From NCBI GenBank assembly GCA_964385465.1, contig CAYLPJ010000012.1, positions 1 to 64,000 on the forward strand: a stretch of DNA of 64,000 nucleotides. The letters are read 5' to 3'. The notes under the pieces were generated by a model, which saw nothing but the letters and a program-made list of their open reading frames with translations, ran no database searches and was not told the DNA's origin. Of the stretch, positions 25,987 to 34,148 are shown piece by piece. Position 1 is the first letter of the stretch; each line of letters begins with the position of its first letter. This DNA comes from CAYLPJ01 sp964385465. Its GTDB lineage: Bacteria; Planctomycetota; Phycisphaerae; SM23-33. Position numbers and translations under genes: made by a program.

Positions 25987-27286
25987 GGCCGCCTCCGGTC
26001 TTCTCCCACCGCAGCAGGTTCACCACCTGCGCCAGCGTGCCCTTGCCCTCGCGGATGTCCTGGCGGATGCGGTTCTCGGCCTCCAGGACGTCGGCGGCGC
26101 GGTTGGCCAGCTCCACCGCGCGGGCCTTGGGCAGCACCATCACGCCGTCGTCGTCGGCCAGGACCCAGTCGCCCGGGCAGACCCGCTGACCGGCGATCAC
26201 CACCGGGCAGTTGATCCGCCCCAGCCCCTGCGGGTCCCCGGCGTGACTGGTTACGTGACGCGTCCACACGGCGAAGCCCAGCGCGCGGATGTCGGCCGTG
26301 TCGCGGACGGCCCCCTCGACCACCAGCCCCGCCAGCCCGCGGGAGACGGCGCTTTCGCTGGCCAGCTCGCCCCAGATGGCCGGGGGCCGCCCGGCGGCGT
26401 CGACGACGATCATGTCGCCCTCGCCTGCGATGTCGATGGCCTCGACGGGCTTGGCCCAGTCCCCCGGGGCCGTGCGGACCGTCACCGCCGGGCCGCAGGC
26501 GAACTGCCCCGGCGAAAGCGGGCGCAGGCCTTGAAGGCATGGCAGGCGGTGGGCGCCGTCGGAGAGGTTGCTCGTGCGGACCGTCGTCAGCAGTTCCCGC
26601 AGGCCCGACGTGCCGGTTCGCTTGAACAGTTCCGTGGCCACGGCGCGGCGGGTGTCGATCGCCTCGCGGATGTCGGCGGCCGCCCGGCGCGGATCCACCG
26701 CCTTGGTGATCGCCCCGCCGACGATGACGACGTCGGCGCCGGCCTCGGCGGCCGCGGCGGCGGTCTCGCTGTTGAGCCCGCCGGCGACGGCGAGCGTCAG
26801 CTCCGTGCGCCCGCGGAGCTCGCGGAGCTGCGCCAGGGGGTCGGCGCCGTGCATCTGCGCGTCGATCGCGCAGTGCACGTCCAGCCAGGCGGCGCCCAGC
26901 TCGGCGCAGCGGTCGGCCAGGGCGGGGGCGTCGGGCACGCCGAGCAGGTCCACGGCCACGTCGAGCCCGTACTGCCTCCCGGTCTCGATGCACTCGCGGA
27001 TCGTGCTCTCGGGCGCCGTACCCGAGACGGTCATCACATCGGCGCCGGCGCGCGCGGCGGCCTCGGCCTCGACCTTGCCGGCGTCCATCGTCTTCATGTC
27101 CGCCACGAGGGTGAGTTCGGCGAATCGCTCGCGGAGCTTGCGCACCGCGTCGAGCCCCTCGGACTTGATCAGCGGCGTGCCGGCCTCGACGACATCGGCC
27201 CCGCCCGCGACGGCCGCCTCGGCCACCGCGATCGCCCGCGAAAGGTCCACGAAGTCCAACGCCACCTGGAGTCTGGTCTTGGTCAT
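25976..27286 (-). CDS. hxlA: 3-hexulose-6-phosphate synthase fused to an RraA-like domain
   Basis: The N-terminal 205 residues are a hexulose-phosphate synthase of the OMP-decarboxylase superfamily: LQVALDFVDL, VEAGTPLIKSEG, LVADMKTMDAGKVE with the catalytic Asp-x-Lys-x-x-Asp, and VAVDLLGV. It condenses formaldehyde with ribulose-5-phosphate, or does the reverse. The C-terminal 215 residues are an RraA-like domain (GLRPLSPGQFACGPAVTVRT, GDMIVVDAAGRPPAIWGEL, RDTADIRALGFAVW, GDWVLADDDGVMVLP). RraA homologues include RNase E regulators and HMG/CHA aldolases. The same fusion is known in archaea and bacteria as a bifunctional synthase/ribonuclease-regulator entry. I chose the ATG at 27286 because family homology begins right after it; ATG 27301 is also possible. 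PHI follows with an 11-nt overlap. Confidence 0.88.
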   Translation of the reverse strand: MTKTRLQVALDFVDLSRAIAVAEAAVAGGADVVEAGTPLIKSEGLDAVRKLRERFAELTLVADMKTMDAGKVEAEAAARAGADVMTVSGTAPESTIRECIETGRQYGLDVAVDLLGVPDAPALADRCAELGAAWLDVHCAIDAQMHGADPLAQLRELRGRTELTLAVAGGLNSETAAAAAEAGADVVIVGGAITKAVDPRRAAADIREAIDTRRAVATELFKRTGTSGLRELLTTVRTSNLSDGAHRLPCLQGLRPLSPGQFACGPAVTVRTAPGDWAKPVEAIDIAGEGDMIVVDAAGRPPAIWGELASESAVSRGLAGLVVEGAVRDTADIRALGFAVWTRHVTSHAGDPQGLGRINCPVVIAGQRVCPGDWVLADDDGVMVLPKARAVELANRAADVLEAENRIRQDIREGKGTLAQVVNLLRWEKTGGGHAG

Positions 27287-27413
27287 CTGATCGGCTCGCA
27301 TCGTTCCGCCGTCCGGGGCGGCGCACACGCCACCCGCTCGACCGGCGATTCTCAGGCGCAGGGGCGTCCGTGGCAAGTGCCGCGTGGCCGGGGGGGCGGC
27401 TCGCGCTGCGTTC

Positions 27414-28418
27414 TCACGCCGCGGGGGCGGCGCGGTAGGGGTCGAGGCGGCGGAAGGTGTCGAGCATGAAGCCCTTGGTCTCGGCCGTGGCGCCGATGGC
27501 GTTGTGGTCCCCGTAGTCGCCGAGGACGAAGCCGCCTTCGGGCGTGCCCCAGGTGTGCAGCAGGGCCTCGGCCTCGGCCTCGATGGCCGCCCGGTCGTCG
27601 GCGGGGAGGGTCTTCTGGATGTCGCAGAGCGTCTCGAAGCAGATCCGCCCGCGGAACGCCCGCCCGATCTCGCCGATGCCGTTGGTCCGCGGCTGCTGCA
27701 TGTTCACCACGTCGAGGCCGAGGTCGATCAGGATCGGGATGGCCTTGTTGATCTTGCCGCAGGAGTGCATCCAGACGTGCCAGCCGGCCTCGTGGATGGC
27801 GTCGAAGATCCGCTTGTACCGCGGTGCGAAGAAGCGCTGGAACAGCTCGGGGGAGATGTGCAGGTCGATCTGCGTGCCCCAGTCCTCGGTGAAGCCGAAC
27901 CCGTCGATGCCGTCCCCGCAGACGCGGTGCATGTTGCGGACGACCGCGACGTCGTAGTCCACGATCCGGTCGGCCAGCTCGTGGATCGCCGGCGTGTCGT
28001 CCATCAGGTCGATCATGCAGTTCTCGAAGCCGTGCAGGCTGTGCATCCGCTCCCACAGGATCATGAAGATGTTGGAGCGGACGTACTTGTCCCGCCGGTC
28101 GGGGTCGGCCTTGAGCTCGGCGAGGCGCTGGGGCACGGGCTCGTAGCGGCGGGGGTCGTCGCCGTCCGGCCAGGGGAACTCCGCCATCGCCGAGAGGTCC
28201 TCCACCGGGTGCCCCTTGACCTGCCCCATGTTGGGCGTGTCGGTCCTTGCCCACCGGCAGAGCCACTGATCGAGCGTGTCGTCGTCGGCCGCCTGGGGCG
28301 GCTTGATGTTGTCGGCGCCGATGCCGGTGACGTCGCTGGCGTCGCCGTAGCCGTTGATCGCCAGCCGCCCCGGCCGACGGAACTCCACCGAACGCGTCAC
28401 CACTTCACGGGGTGTCAT
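27414..28418 (-). CDS. Uroporphyrinogen decarboxylase family protein
   Basis: A 334-residue TIM-barrel protein of the UroD/MtaA superfamily. It is unlikely to be the haem enzyme. The zinc-site motif HVWMHSCGKINKAIP (His-x-Cys-Gly) and GFGFTEDWGTQIDLHISPEL are typical of the corrinoid or methyl-transfer-like branch that is widespread in planctomycetes and of mostly unknown substrate. A Trp/Tyr-rich N-terminus and KYVRSNIFMILWERMH are also seen in that branch. The ATG at 28418 has AGGAGG 6 nt upstream, an unusually strong site. It lies 127 nt upstream of the hexulose-phosphate synthase gene on the same strand. A shared C1-metabolism role is possible but unproven. Confidence 0.84.
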   Translation of the reverse strand: MTPREVVTRSVEFRRPGRLAINGYGDASDVTGIGADNIKPPQAADDDTLDQWLCRWARTDTPNMGQVKGHPVEDLSAMAEFPWPDGDDPRRYEPVPQRLAELKADPDRRDKYVRSNIFMILWERMHSLHGFENCMIDLMDDTPAIHELADRIVDYDVAVVRNMHRVCGDGIDGFGFTEDWGTQIDLHISPELFQRFFAPRYKRIFDAIHEAGWHVWMHSCGKINKAIPILIDLGLDVVNMQQPRTNGIGEIGRAFRGRICFETLCDIQKTLPADDRAAIEAEAEALLHTWGTPEGGFVLGDYGDHNAIGATAETKGFMLDTFRRLDPYRAAPAA

Positions 28419-28456
28419 ACCAAGCCTCCTGGTCAGCGCACATCGATGCCGTCATG

Positions 28457-28582
28457 CTATCGTCGCGCGGCCCGGAGGACCAGCGGAACCCCGTCGAGCA
28501 GCTCCGCCACCCGCTGGTCGGACAGCGTGCCGATCTTCTCCAGGAGGGAGTCTTGTCGAGGATTGCCGCCTGCATCCTCGAC
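28457..28582 (-). pseudogene. Remnant of a MazF/PemK-type toxin gene
   Basis: About 41 codons read VEDAGGNPRQDS followed directly by LLEKIGTLSDQRVAELLDG and end at a TAG. MazF/PemK toxins typically end with a block of the type [L/P]xxDS, about 15-20 residues, then L..KIG.LS..R..E...GL..VL. The fragment seems to keep both parts with the middle missing, and no N-terminal SH3-like toxin core is present. It starts about 25 nt after the stop of a Phd/YefM antitoxin, the position where a partner toxin would lie. It was found by reading the strand by eye, so the assignment is tentative. Confidence 0.35.
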
Positions 28583-28605
28583 GCGCCTATGCGGGGCGGG
28601 GCCGC

Positions 28606-28845
28606 TCAGTACCGCCCGTCGCGGCGGTTGTCGATGGCGACCTGCGACAGCGGCTTGCCGCTGCAGGCGATGGACGCCCGGAAATCGGTGAGGTCCGGCA
28701 GCTTCGCCCGCGGGGCGGCATCCGGAGGGCGGGGCCTCGCCACCGGCCGGCCGTAGCGGGTGATCGTCACGCGTTCACCCCGCCCGGCGGCGTCCACGAG
28801 CCGGTACAAGTGCCTTCGCGCATCGGTGATCGATGCGGTCCGCAT
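28606..28845 (-). CDS. Phd/YefM family antitoxin
   Basis: A small (79-residue) DNA-binding antitoxin-like protein. The N-terminal Phd/YefM fold is recognisable in SITDARRHLYRLVDAAGRGE followed by RVTITRYGRPVAR. The C-terminal toxin-neutralising tail, DFRASIACSGKPLSQVAIDN then RRDGRY, has the usual pattern of these antitoxins. I chose the ATG at 28845 because AAGG lies 8 nt upstream; the ATG at 28851 and GTG at 28854 are too close to that site. Intact Phd/YefM antitoxins normally overlap a VapC, Doc, YoeB or similar toxin gene. Here only a short MazF-like remnant follows, so this looks like an orphan antitoxin. Confidence 0.78.
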   Translation of the reverse strand: MRTASITDARRHLYRLVDAAGRGERVTITRYGRPVARPRPPDAAPRAKLPDLTDFRASIACSGKPLSQVAIDNRRDGRY

Positions 28846-28884
28846 GGTCATCACCTTGCATGCACGCTATCCGCGGACACGCCT

Positions 28885-30540
28885 CTACGGCTTCGCCTTG
28901 CGCACCTCTTCCTTGATGCGTTGGATGTGGCCTCGGCCGAGTGCTTTGACTTCGCAGCCGAGTTCGAAGTAGCGGCGGATGCGGTCGTCGTCGAGGATGC
29001 CGAAGCAGTCGATCACCGCCAGGGGCCCGCCGGCCCACTTGACGACCTGGCCGGGCTCCAGTTCCTTGTAGGGCTGGTGGGGGACGGCGAGGATGATGGC
29101 TTCGGCGCCCTTCAGCGCGGCGGCGAGGTCCTTGCGGACGAGGATGCCCTGGAGCTGCTCCTGGTTCCGGAAGAACCGGCTCCAGGAGTGCCCGGGCGCG
29201 GGGTAGACGTCCTGTTTCTCGAGCTCGTACCAATGGTCGACGTAGGGGTCGTGGACGCGCATTTCGGCGCCCATCTCGGTGAGTTTGCGGACGACCATCT
29301 CCGAGCCGCTGTACCGCGTGTCGCCGACGTCCTGGCGGTAGCTGGCGCCGCAGAGCAGCACGTCGGCGCCGGCGATGTAGCGGCCCATGTTGCGCAGCGC
29401 GTCTCGGGTCAGGCCGGCCACGTGCAGCCCGCGGGTGTCGTTGATGTCGATCGCCTCGGGGGTGATTCGGAAGACGCGGTCGCCGTCCTCGAAGCCCAGC
29501 AGGTGCTTGTAGGCCCAGTAGCCCAGCCCGCCGTCCTTGGGCAGGCAGTAGCCCCCGATGCCCGGGCCCGGGAAGATGATGTTGCTGTGGGTGGGGCGCA
29601 TCTTGATCGCGTTGATGACCTTGATCAGGTCCACGCCGTTGCGCTCGGCGAACAGGCTCCACTCATTGAGGAACGCCAGGATCGTCGCGCGGTAGGAGTT
29701 CTCCACGATCTTCGTCGTCTCCGACTCGATCGGGCGGTCCATCACCGTCAGCGGGTAGTCGTCGGTGTTCAGCACGTCGTGGAGGAACTTGACCACCCGC
29801 TTGCGCGCCCTGGCCGTGCAGCCCGAGCAGACCCGCCAGAAGTCCCGGATGCTGGAGACGTATTCCTTGCCGGGCATGACCCGCTCGAAGCTGTGGCTCA
29901 GCAGCGGCGTGGCCCGCAGGCCGCGGGCGGCGAAAGCCTTCTTCATGATCGGCCAGGCGACGAACTCCGTCGTCCCCGGCGCGACCGTCGTTTCGATCAG
30001 CACCAGGCACTTCGGGTCGATCTTCTCGCCGATCGTCCGCATGGTGGCCTCCAGGGCCGTCATCTCCGCCTGCCCGTCCCGCATGTCCCCCAGGCCGTGC
30101 TTGCTGTAGTCGCACTGCACGTCGACCACCACCACGTCGGCAAGGGAGAGGCAGTCGCTGTTGTACGTGGCCGTGAGGGTCTTCTTCTCCAGCACGCAGC
30201 GGGCGATCATGGGATCGACCTCGGGGTCCTCGGCCTTGACCGGCGACTGACCGCGGTTGAGCATGGGGATCTTCCAGTAGCTCCGCGTGCTGGGCCTCTG
30301 GCAGCCGATGACGAACTTGCTGGGCTTGCCCTTTCGCGGCCCGCGGGCGAACTCCGTGTCGGCCACGATGGCGGCCATCACCGCGCCGACGAACCCCACG
30401 CCCATGACCACGACGACCTCCCGGCCTTCGGTGCGGGCGGCGTCGGCCAGGGCGGTCAGGCGGTCCATCTCGGCGGCGTATTCGGTGCGGGAGGGGATCT
30501 TGAACTTCTCGCCCTGCGGGCTTACAGAGTACTCGGCCAT
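28885..30540 (-). CDS. UDP-glucose/UDP-N-acetylmannosamine-type nucleotide-sugar dehydrogenase
   Basis: Oxidises a UDP-sugar C6 alcohol to a uronate using NAD, feeding capsule, exopolysaccharide or O-antigen synthesis. At 551 residues it is about 100 longer than usual. An N-terminal extension of 40 residues precedes the NAD motif VVVVMGVGFVG (G47-x-G49-x-x-G52). The central dimerisation segment is SYRATILAFLNEWSLFAERN. The catalytic Cys lies in PGPGIGGYCLPKDGGLGYW near 331. The C-terminal UDP-binding domain ends around GHIQRIKEEV. The ATG at 30540 has AAGGA 9 nt upstream. It faces away from the GH127 gene; downstream on its strand are the antitoxin and UroD genes. The WecC-like versus Ugd-like substrate is not decided. 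Confidence 0.86.
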   Translation of the reverse strand: MAEYSVSPQGEKFKIPSRTEYAAEMDRLTALADAARTEGREVVVVMGVGFVGAVMAAIVADTEFARGPRKGKPSKFVIGCQRPSTRSYWKIPMLNRGQSPVKAEDPEVDPMIARCVLEKKTLTATYNSDCLSLADVVVVDVQCDYSKHGLGDMRDGQAEMTALEATMRTIGEKIDPKCLVLIETTVAPGTTEFVAWPIMKKAFAARGLRATPLLSHSFERVMPGKEYVSSIRDFWRVCSGCTARARKRVVKFLHDVLNTDDYPLTVMDRPIESETTKIVENSYRATILAFLNEWSLFAERNGVDLIKVINAIKMRPTHSNIIFPGPGIGGYCLPKDGGLGYWAYKHLLGFEDGDRVFRITPEAIDINDTRGLHVAGLTRDALRNMGRYIAGADVLLCGASYRQDVGDTRYSGSEMVVRKLTEMGAEMRVHDPYVDHWYELEKQDVYPAPGHSWSRFFRNQEQLQGILVRKDLAAALKGAEAIILAVPHQPYKELEPGQVVKWAGGPLAVIDCFGILDDDRIRRYFELGCEVKALGRGHIQRIKEEVRKAKP

Positions 30541-30693
30541 GGGTGGCGTCCTTTCGAAAGAGGTGGCGTCGCCGCGGCGGCACGTCCGGTCGAACGTGGT
30601 CCCATGCTACCCCCGCCGTGCCGGGGCGCCAATCCGGCTCCCGGCACTCGCCGGCCGTAGGGGCCACGGGCAGTGCACACGGAGAACGCTGCG

Positions 30694-32622
30694 ATGAAGA
30701 CACCGTCCTTCCGCATCAAGCCGCTGGGTCTCGACGAGGCCGCCGTCACGGACGGCTTCCTCGCCGAGCGCATGGGGACCAATCGCACCGTGACGCTTGA
30801 CGTGCAGTACGACCAACTGGTCCGCACGGGCCGCCTGGCGGCGTGGAAGCAGGCCGCCGGCAGGGCCCAGGGCCCGCCCCCGCACATCTTCCGGGACAGC
30901 GACGTGGCCAAGTGGATCGAGGCCGCCGCGTACGTTCTCGCAACCGGCGTCGACGCGGACCTGGAGGCCCGCGTCGACGCCGTGATCGACGACATCGCCG
31001 CCGCCCAGCGGCCCGACGGCTACCTCAACACGCACTACATCGTCGCCGGCCTCGACGGGCGATGGACCAACCTTCGCGACGCCCACGAGCTGTATTGCGC
31101 CGGGCACCTGATCGAAGCGGCCGTCGCCTACCGCCGGGCGACGGGCAAGGGAAAGCTGCTGGACGTGCTCCATCGTTACGTCGAGCACATCGCCGCGACG
31201 TTCGGCCCCGGTCGCGGGAGGAAGCGAGGCTATCCCGGGCACGAGGAGATCGAGCTGGCGCTGGTCAAGCTCCACCGGGAGACCGGCGAGGCGCTGCCGC
31301 TGAAGCTCGCGGCGTACTTCATCGACGAGCGAGGCCGGCGGCGGGGGGGCAAGCACTACTTCGACATCGAGGCCGACGCCCGGGGCGAGGCGTCCGACAG
31401 CCACAGGCGGGCCCGGTCGCACGAGTACAACCAGTCGCACCGGCCGGTGCGGGAGCAGCGGGAGGTCGTCGGGCACGCAGTGCGGGCGTTTTACCTGTAC
31501 GCCGGCATGGCGGACGTCGCCGGCGAGACACACGACACCGACCTGCTCGCCGCCTGCCGCCGCCTCTGGGCCGACGCGACCGAGCGGAAGATGTACGTCA
31601 CCGGCGGCATCGGGTCCTCCATGCGGAACGAGGGCTTCACCGCCGCATACGACCTGCCGAACGCGTCGGCATATGCCGAGACCTGCGCCGCCATCGCGCT
31701 GGTGTTCTTCGCCCACCGGATGCTCCAGATCGACCCCGGCGGGGCGTACGCCGACGTGATGGAGCGGGCCATCTACAACGGCGTCCTCAGCGGCGTGTCG
31801 CTCGACGGGAGGCGGTTCTTCTACGCCAACCCCCTCGCCGTCGGCGACCCGGGCAGGCTCAGCGGCACGCCTCGCGGAGAGCCCCACCGCAGCGAGTGGT
31901 TCGGCTGCGCGTGCTGTCCGCCGAACATCGCCAGGCTGATCGCGTCGCTGCCGGCATACTGCTACTCGGTCTCGCCGAAAGACCTGTACGTCCACCTCTA
32001 CGCCGCCGGCGAGGCCCGTTGCCAGGTCGGCGGGCGGGCGGTCACGCTGCGCCAGGAGACCCGCTACCCCTGGGACGGGCGCATCCGGCTGAACGTCTCG
32101 CCGGACGCCCCGGCCGTATTGGCTTTGCGATTGCGCATCCCCGGCTGGTGCCGCTGCTGGCGGGCGACGCTCAACGGGCGGGAGATCGAAGGGCGCGTGA
32201 GCAAGGGCTATCTCCGCCTCCGCCGGCGATGGGAAGCCGGGGACGCGGTGGAGCTGACGCTGGAGATGCCCGTCGAGCGCGTGGCCGCCCACCCGCTGGT
32301 GGCCGCCGACGCCGGGCGCGTCGCGCTGTGCCGCGGCCCCCTGGTCTACTGCCTGGAGCAGTGCGACCACGCCGCGGCCGTCGAGGCGATCCGGCTTCCC
32401 GACGCCGCCGCCCTGACGGCCCGATTCGACGCCGACTGCCTCGGCGGGGTTACGGTGATCGAGGGGCCGGCCCTGGCGGTGGCGAAGTCAGGCTGGAAGG
32501 GCCGCCTCTACCGCCCCGCCGGCGATTGCCGCCACCGCCCCGCGCGGATTCGGGCCGTCCCCTACTGCCTCTGGGACAACCGCACCCCCGGTGCAATGGC
32601 CGTCTGGCTGCCGCGGGAGTAG
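30694..32622 (+). CDS. GH127 beta-L-arabinofuranosidase (DUF1680)
   Basis: Releases beta-L-arabinofuranose from plant-type glycans such as hydroxyproline-rich arabinan decorations. The 642-residue protein covers the alpha/alpha-barrel and C-terminal beta-sandwiches. The catalytic zinc-cysteine site of the family is complete: E313 (NEGFTAAYD), E329 and C331 (YAETCAAIA), and C407-C408 (CACCPPNIAR). The spacing is that of the characterised Bifidobacterium enzyme HypBA1. I see no signal peptide, so it probably acts in the cytoplasm on imported oligosaccharides. I prefer the ATG at 30694, with GGAG 9 nt upstream, over the in-frame GTG at 30673. It is followed by about 240 nt without a clear gene. 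Confidence 0.92.
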   Translation: MKTPSFRIKPLGLDEAAVTDGFLAERMGTNRTVTLDVQYDQLVRTGRLAAWKQAAGRAQGPPPHIFRDSDVAKWIEAAAYVLATGVDADLEARVDAVIDDIAAAQRPDGYLNTHYIVAGLDGRWTNLRDAHELYCAGHLIEAAVAYRRATGKGKLLDVLHRYVEHIAATFGPGRGRKRGYPGHEEIELALVKLHRETGEALPLKLAAYFIDERGRRRGGKHYFDIEADARGEASDSHRRARSHEYNQSHRPVREQREVVGHAVRAFYLYAGMADVAGETHDTDLLAACRRLWADATERKMYVTGGIGSSMRNEGFTAAYDLPNASAYAETCAAIALVFFAHRMLQIDPGGAYADVMERAIYNGVLSGVSLDGRRFFYANPLAVGDPGRLSGTPRGEPHRSEWFGCACCPPNIARLIASLPAYCYSVSPKDLYVHLYAAGEARCQVGGRAVTLRQETRYPWDGRIRLNVSPDAPAVLALRLRIPGWCRCWRATLNGREIEGRVSKGYLRLRRRWEAGDAVELTLEMPVERVAAHPLVAADAGRVALCRGPLVYCLEQCDHAAAVEAIRLPDAAALTARFDADCLGGVTVIEGPALAVAKSGWKGRLYRPAGDCRHRPARIRAVPYCLWDNRTPGAMAVWLPRE

Positions 32623-32863
32623 CCCCGACGGGGAATCCTCCACGCAGACCATCGAGCGCGTCGTGCCCAAGCCCTCTGACGAGGCGGAGTTCCACAGGGC
32701 GGTCGAGGAGCGCCTGCGCGATCGGCACAAGCCGTTCCCCCGAGTACGCTGTGCCCCGCGTGGAGAGGAGGATGCTGCTCGACCTGTCCGGGCGAGGCGG
32801 CAAGCAGCTTAAGAACAGGGCCGGCAACAGACTCGCTGAGCTTGCCCGGAGCGGGCAGGCCCT
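32623..32863 (+). other. Intergenic stretch, possible coding debris
   Basis: About 240 nt lie between two convergent genes. On the plus strand the segment IERVVPKPSDEAEFHRAVEE (from about 32650) and, one frame away, VERRMLLDLSGRGGKQLKN (from about 32758) look protein-like but do not join into one frame. They may be the remains of a short gene. At 32841-32859 an 8-bp stem-loop (CTTGCCCG, 3-nt loop, CGGGCAGG) sits right after the rmuC stop. It may help end rmuC transcription but has no T-tract. Confidence 0.3.
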
Positions 32864-33949
32864 CTACTCCCCGCCGTCCTCTTCCAGCAGGCCCTTGGCC
32901 GAGCGGAGCTGCTCGATCTTGTCCAGCGGGCGTTGGAGCATGTTCGTGCGGGTCTCGCGGACGGTCTGGTATTGGCGGGAGAGCGATTCGATCCGGTCGC
33001 CGATCTTGTCCAGCTCCGCGTTGTACTTGCCCCACTCCCGCGTGAACTGAGACAGCAGCGAGACGATTTCGTTGGCCGTCTCCATGATGTTCGCGTGCTC
33101 GGCCGCCTGGCGGATCACCGCCAGCATCGCGTACAGCGTCAGCGGGCTGGCCAGCACGACGTGCCGGCCGAGGGCCTCGTCGACCAGGTCCGGCTCGGCT
33201 TCCATGATGAGGCTGAAGATCTGCTCGCTGGGGATGAAGACGATCACGTAGGGCACGGTGGGCACGTCGGGGTCGATGTAGCCGCGCGAGGCCACCTGCC
33301 GGATGTGTCCGCGGACGGTCACCACGAGCTGGTGAAGCTCGGCGGCGCGGGCTTCATCGGTCTCGGCGTCGATGTACGCCTTGTAGCGCTCCAGCGGGAA
33401 CTTCACGTCCATGTTGACCTTGAGGTCGTTGGGCAGGAAGAAGGTGAAGTCCGGCCGGCCGCTCTCGGCGTCGGCGGTGGACTGCTTGGAGTAGCTGACG
33501 CCCTCCTGGAGCCCGGCGAGGCGAAGCACGTCCTCGGCCATGCGCTCTCCCCAGGCCCCGCGGCGCTGGCTGCTGGCGAGCATTTCGTGGAGCTTGGAGG
33601 CGGTGACGGTCAGCGCGGAGACGGAGTTGCCCAGGCGCCCGTAATCCTGCTTGCGTTCGGCCTCGACGCGCTGGAGGGCGGCGCGGACCTGCTCGAGGCG
33701 CTCGTTGACCGCCTTGACGGACTGGTCGATCAGCGCCTTCTTGCCGTCCAGCGCCGCGGCGGCCTGCTGGGCGAGCCGCTGGCTGTTGGCGTCCAGCGCC
33801 TGCCCGGCCAGGGCGCTGAACGCCTCCCGCATCTGCGCCATTGCCTCGTCGGTCCGCCGCGCCTCGGCCCTGGCGCGAAGCACGGCCGCGGTCACCGCCA
33901 CGGCCGCGCCGAACCCGGCCCCGATCACGAAACCCAGAATGAAGTCCAT
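32864..33949 (-). CDS. rmuC: DNA recombination protein RmuC
   Basis: RmuC proteins limit DNA rearrangements and resemble restriction-endonuclease-fold nucleases. The 361-residue protein has an N-terminal membrane anchor (FILGFVIGAGFGAAVAVTAA). A coiled coil follows (about 40-125, LEQVRAALQRVEAERKQDYG). The conserved core has SSQRRGAWGERMAEDVLR, then GRPDFTFFLPNDLKVNMDVK with the D and DxK nuclease-like residues, and VVLASPLTLYAMLAVIRQA. The C-terminus is again coiled coil. The ATG at 33949 has GGAGG only 5 nt upstream; the longer frame upstream lacks this. A TACAAT box at 33971-33976 may be its -10. Confidence 0.92.
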   Translation of the reverse strand: MDFILGFVIGAGFGAAVAVTAAVLRARAEARRTDEAMAQMREAFSALAGQALDANSQRLAQQAAAALDGKKALIDQSVKAVNERLEQVRAALQRVEAERKQDYGRLGNSVSALTVTASKLHEMLASSQRRGAWGERMAEDVLRLAGLQEGVSYSKQSTADAESGRPDFTFFLPNDLKVNMDVKFPLERYKAYIDAETDEARAAELHQLVVTVRGHIRQVASRGYIDPDVPTVPYVIVFIPSEQIFSLIMEAEPDLVDEALGRHVVLASPLTLYAMLAVIRQAAEHANIMETANEIVSLLSQFTREWGKYNAELDKIGDRIESLSRQYQTVRETRTNMLQRPLDKIEQLRSAKGLLEEDGGE

Positions 33950-34054
33950 GATTGCCTCCCTGCGCAGGGGATTGTACGGGCTGACGGCCTGTGGTCGCCA
34001 GCGTGTCGGCGTGCGCCCGGCGGGCAGGTTGTCGCCCGATGGGGGGAGCAGGTG

Positions 34055-34083
34055 TGGACGCCCGACCGGCCCGGGCGCATAAT
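34055..34083 (+). promoter_or_regulatory. Sigma-70-type promoter for the NIPSNAP gene
   Basis: TGGACG (34055-34060), a 17-bp spacer and CATAAT (34078-34083) lie about 65 nt upstream of the ATG at 34149. Together they match the two hexamers at 9 of 12 positions with ideal spacing. Confidence 0.5.
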
Positions 34084-34148
34084 GCGTCCGTGTCGGAGAG
34101 GAGCATCCGCGCCGCGGCGATGCGCGGGGCGGCGGGAAAGGACCAACG

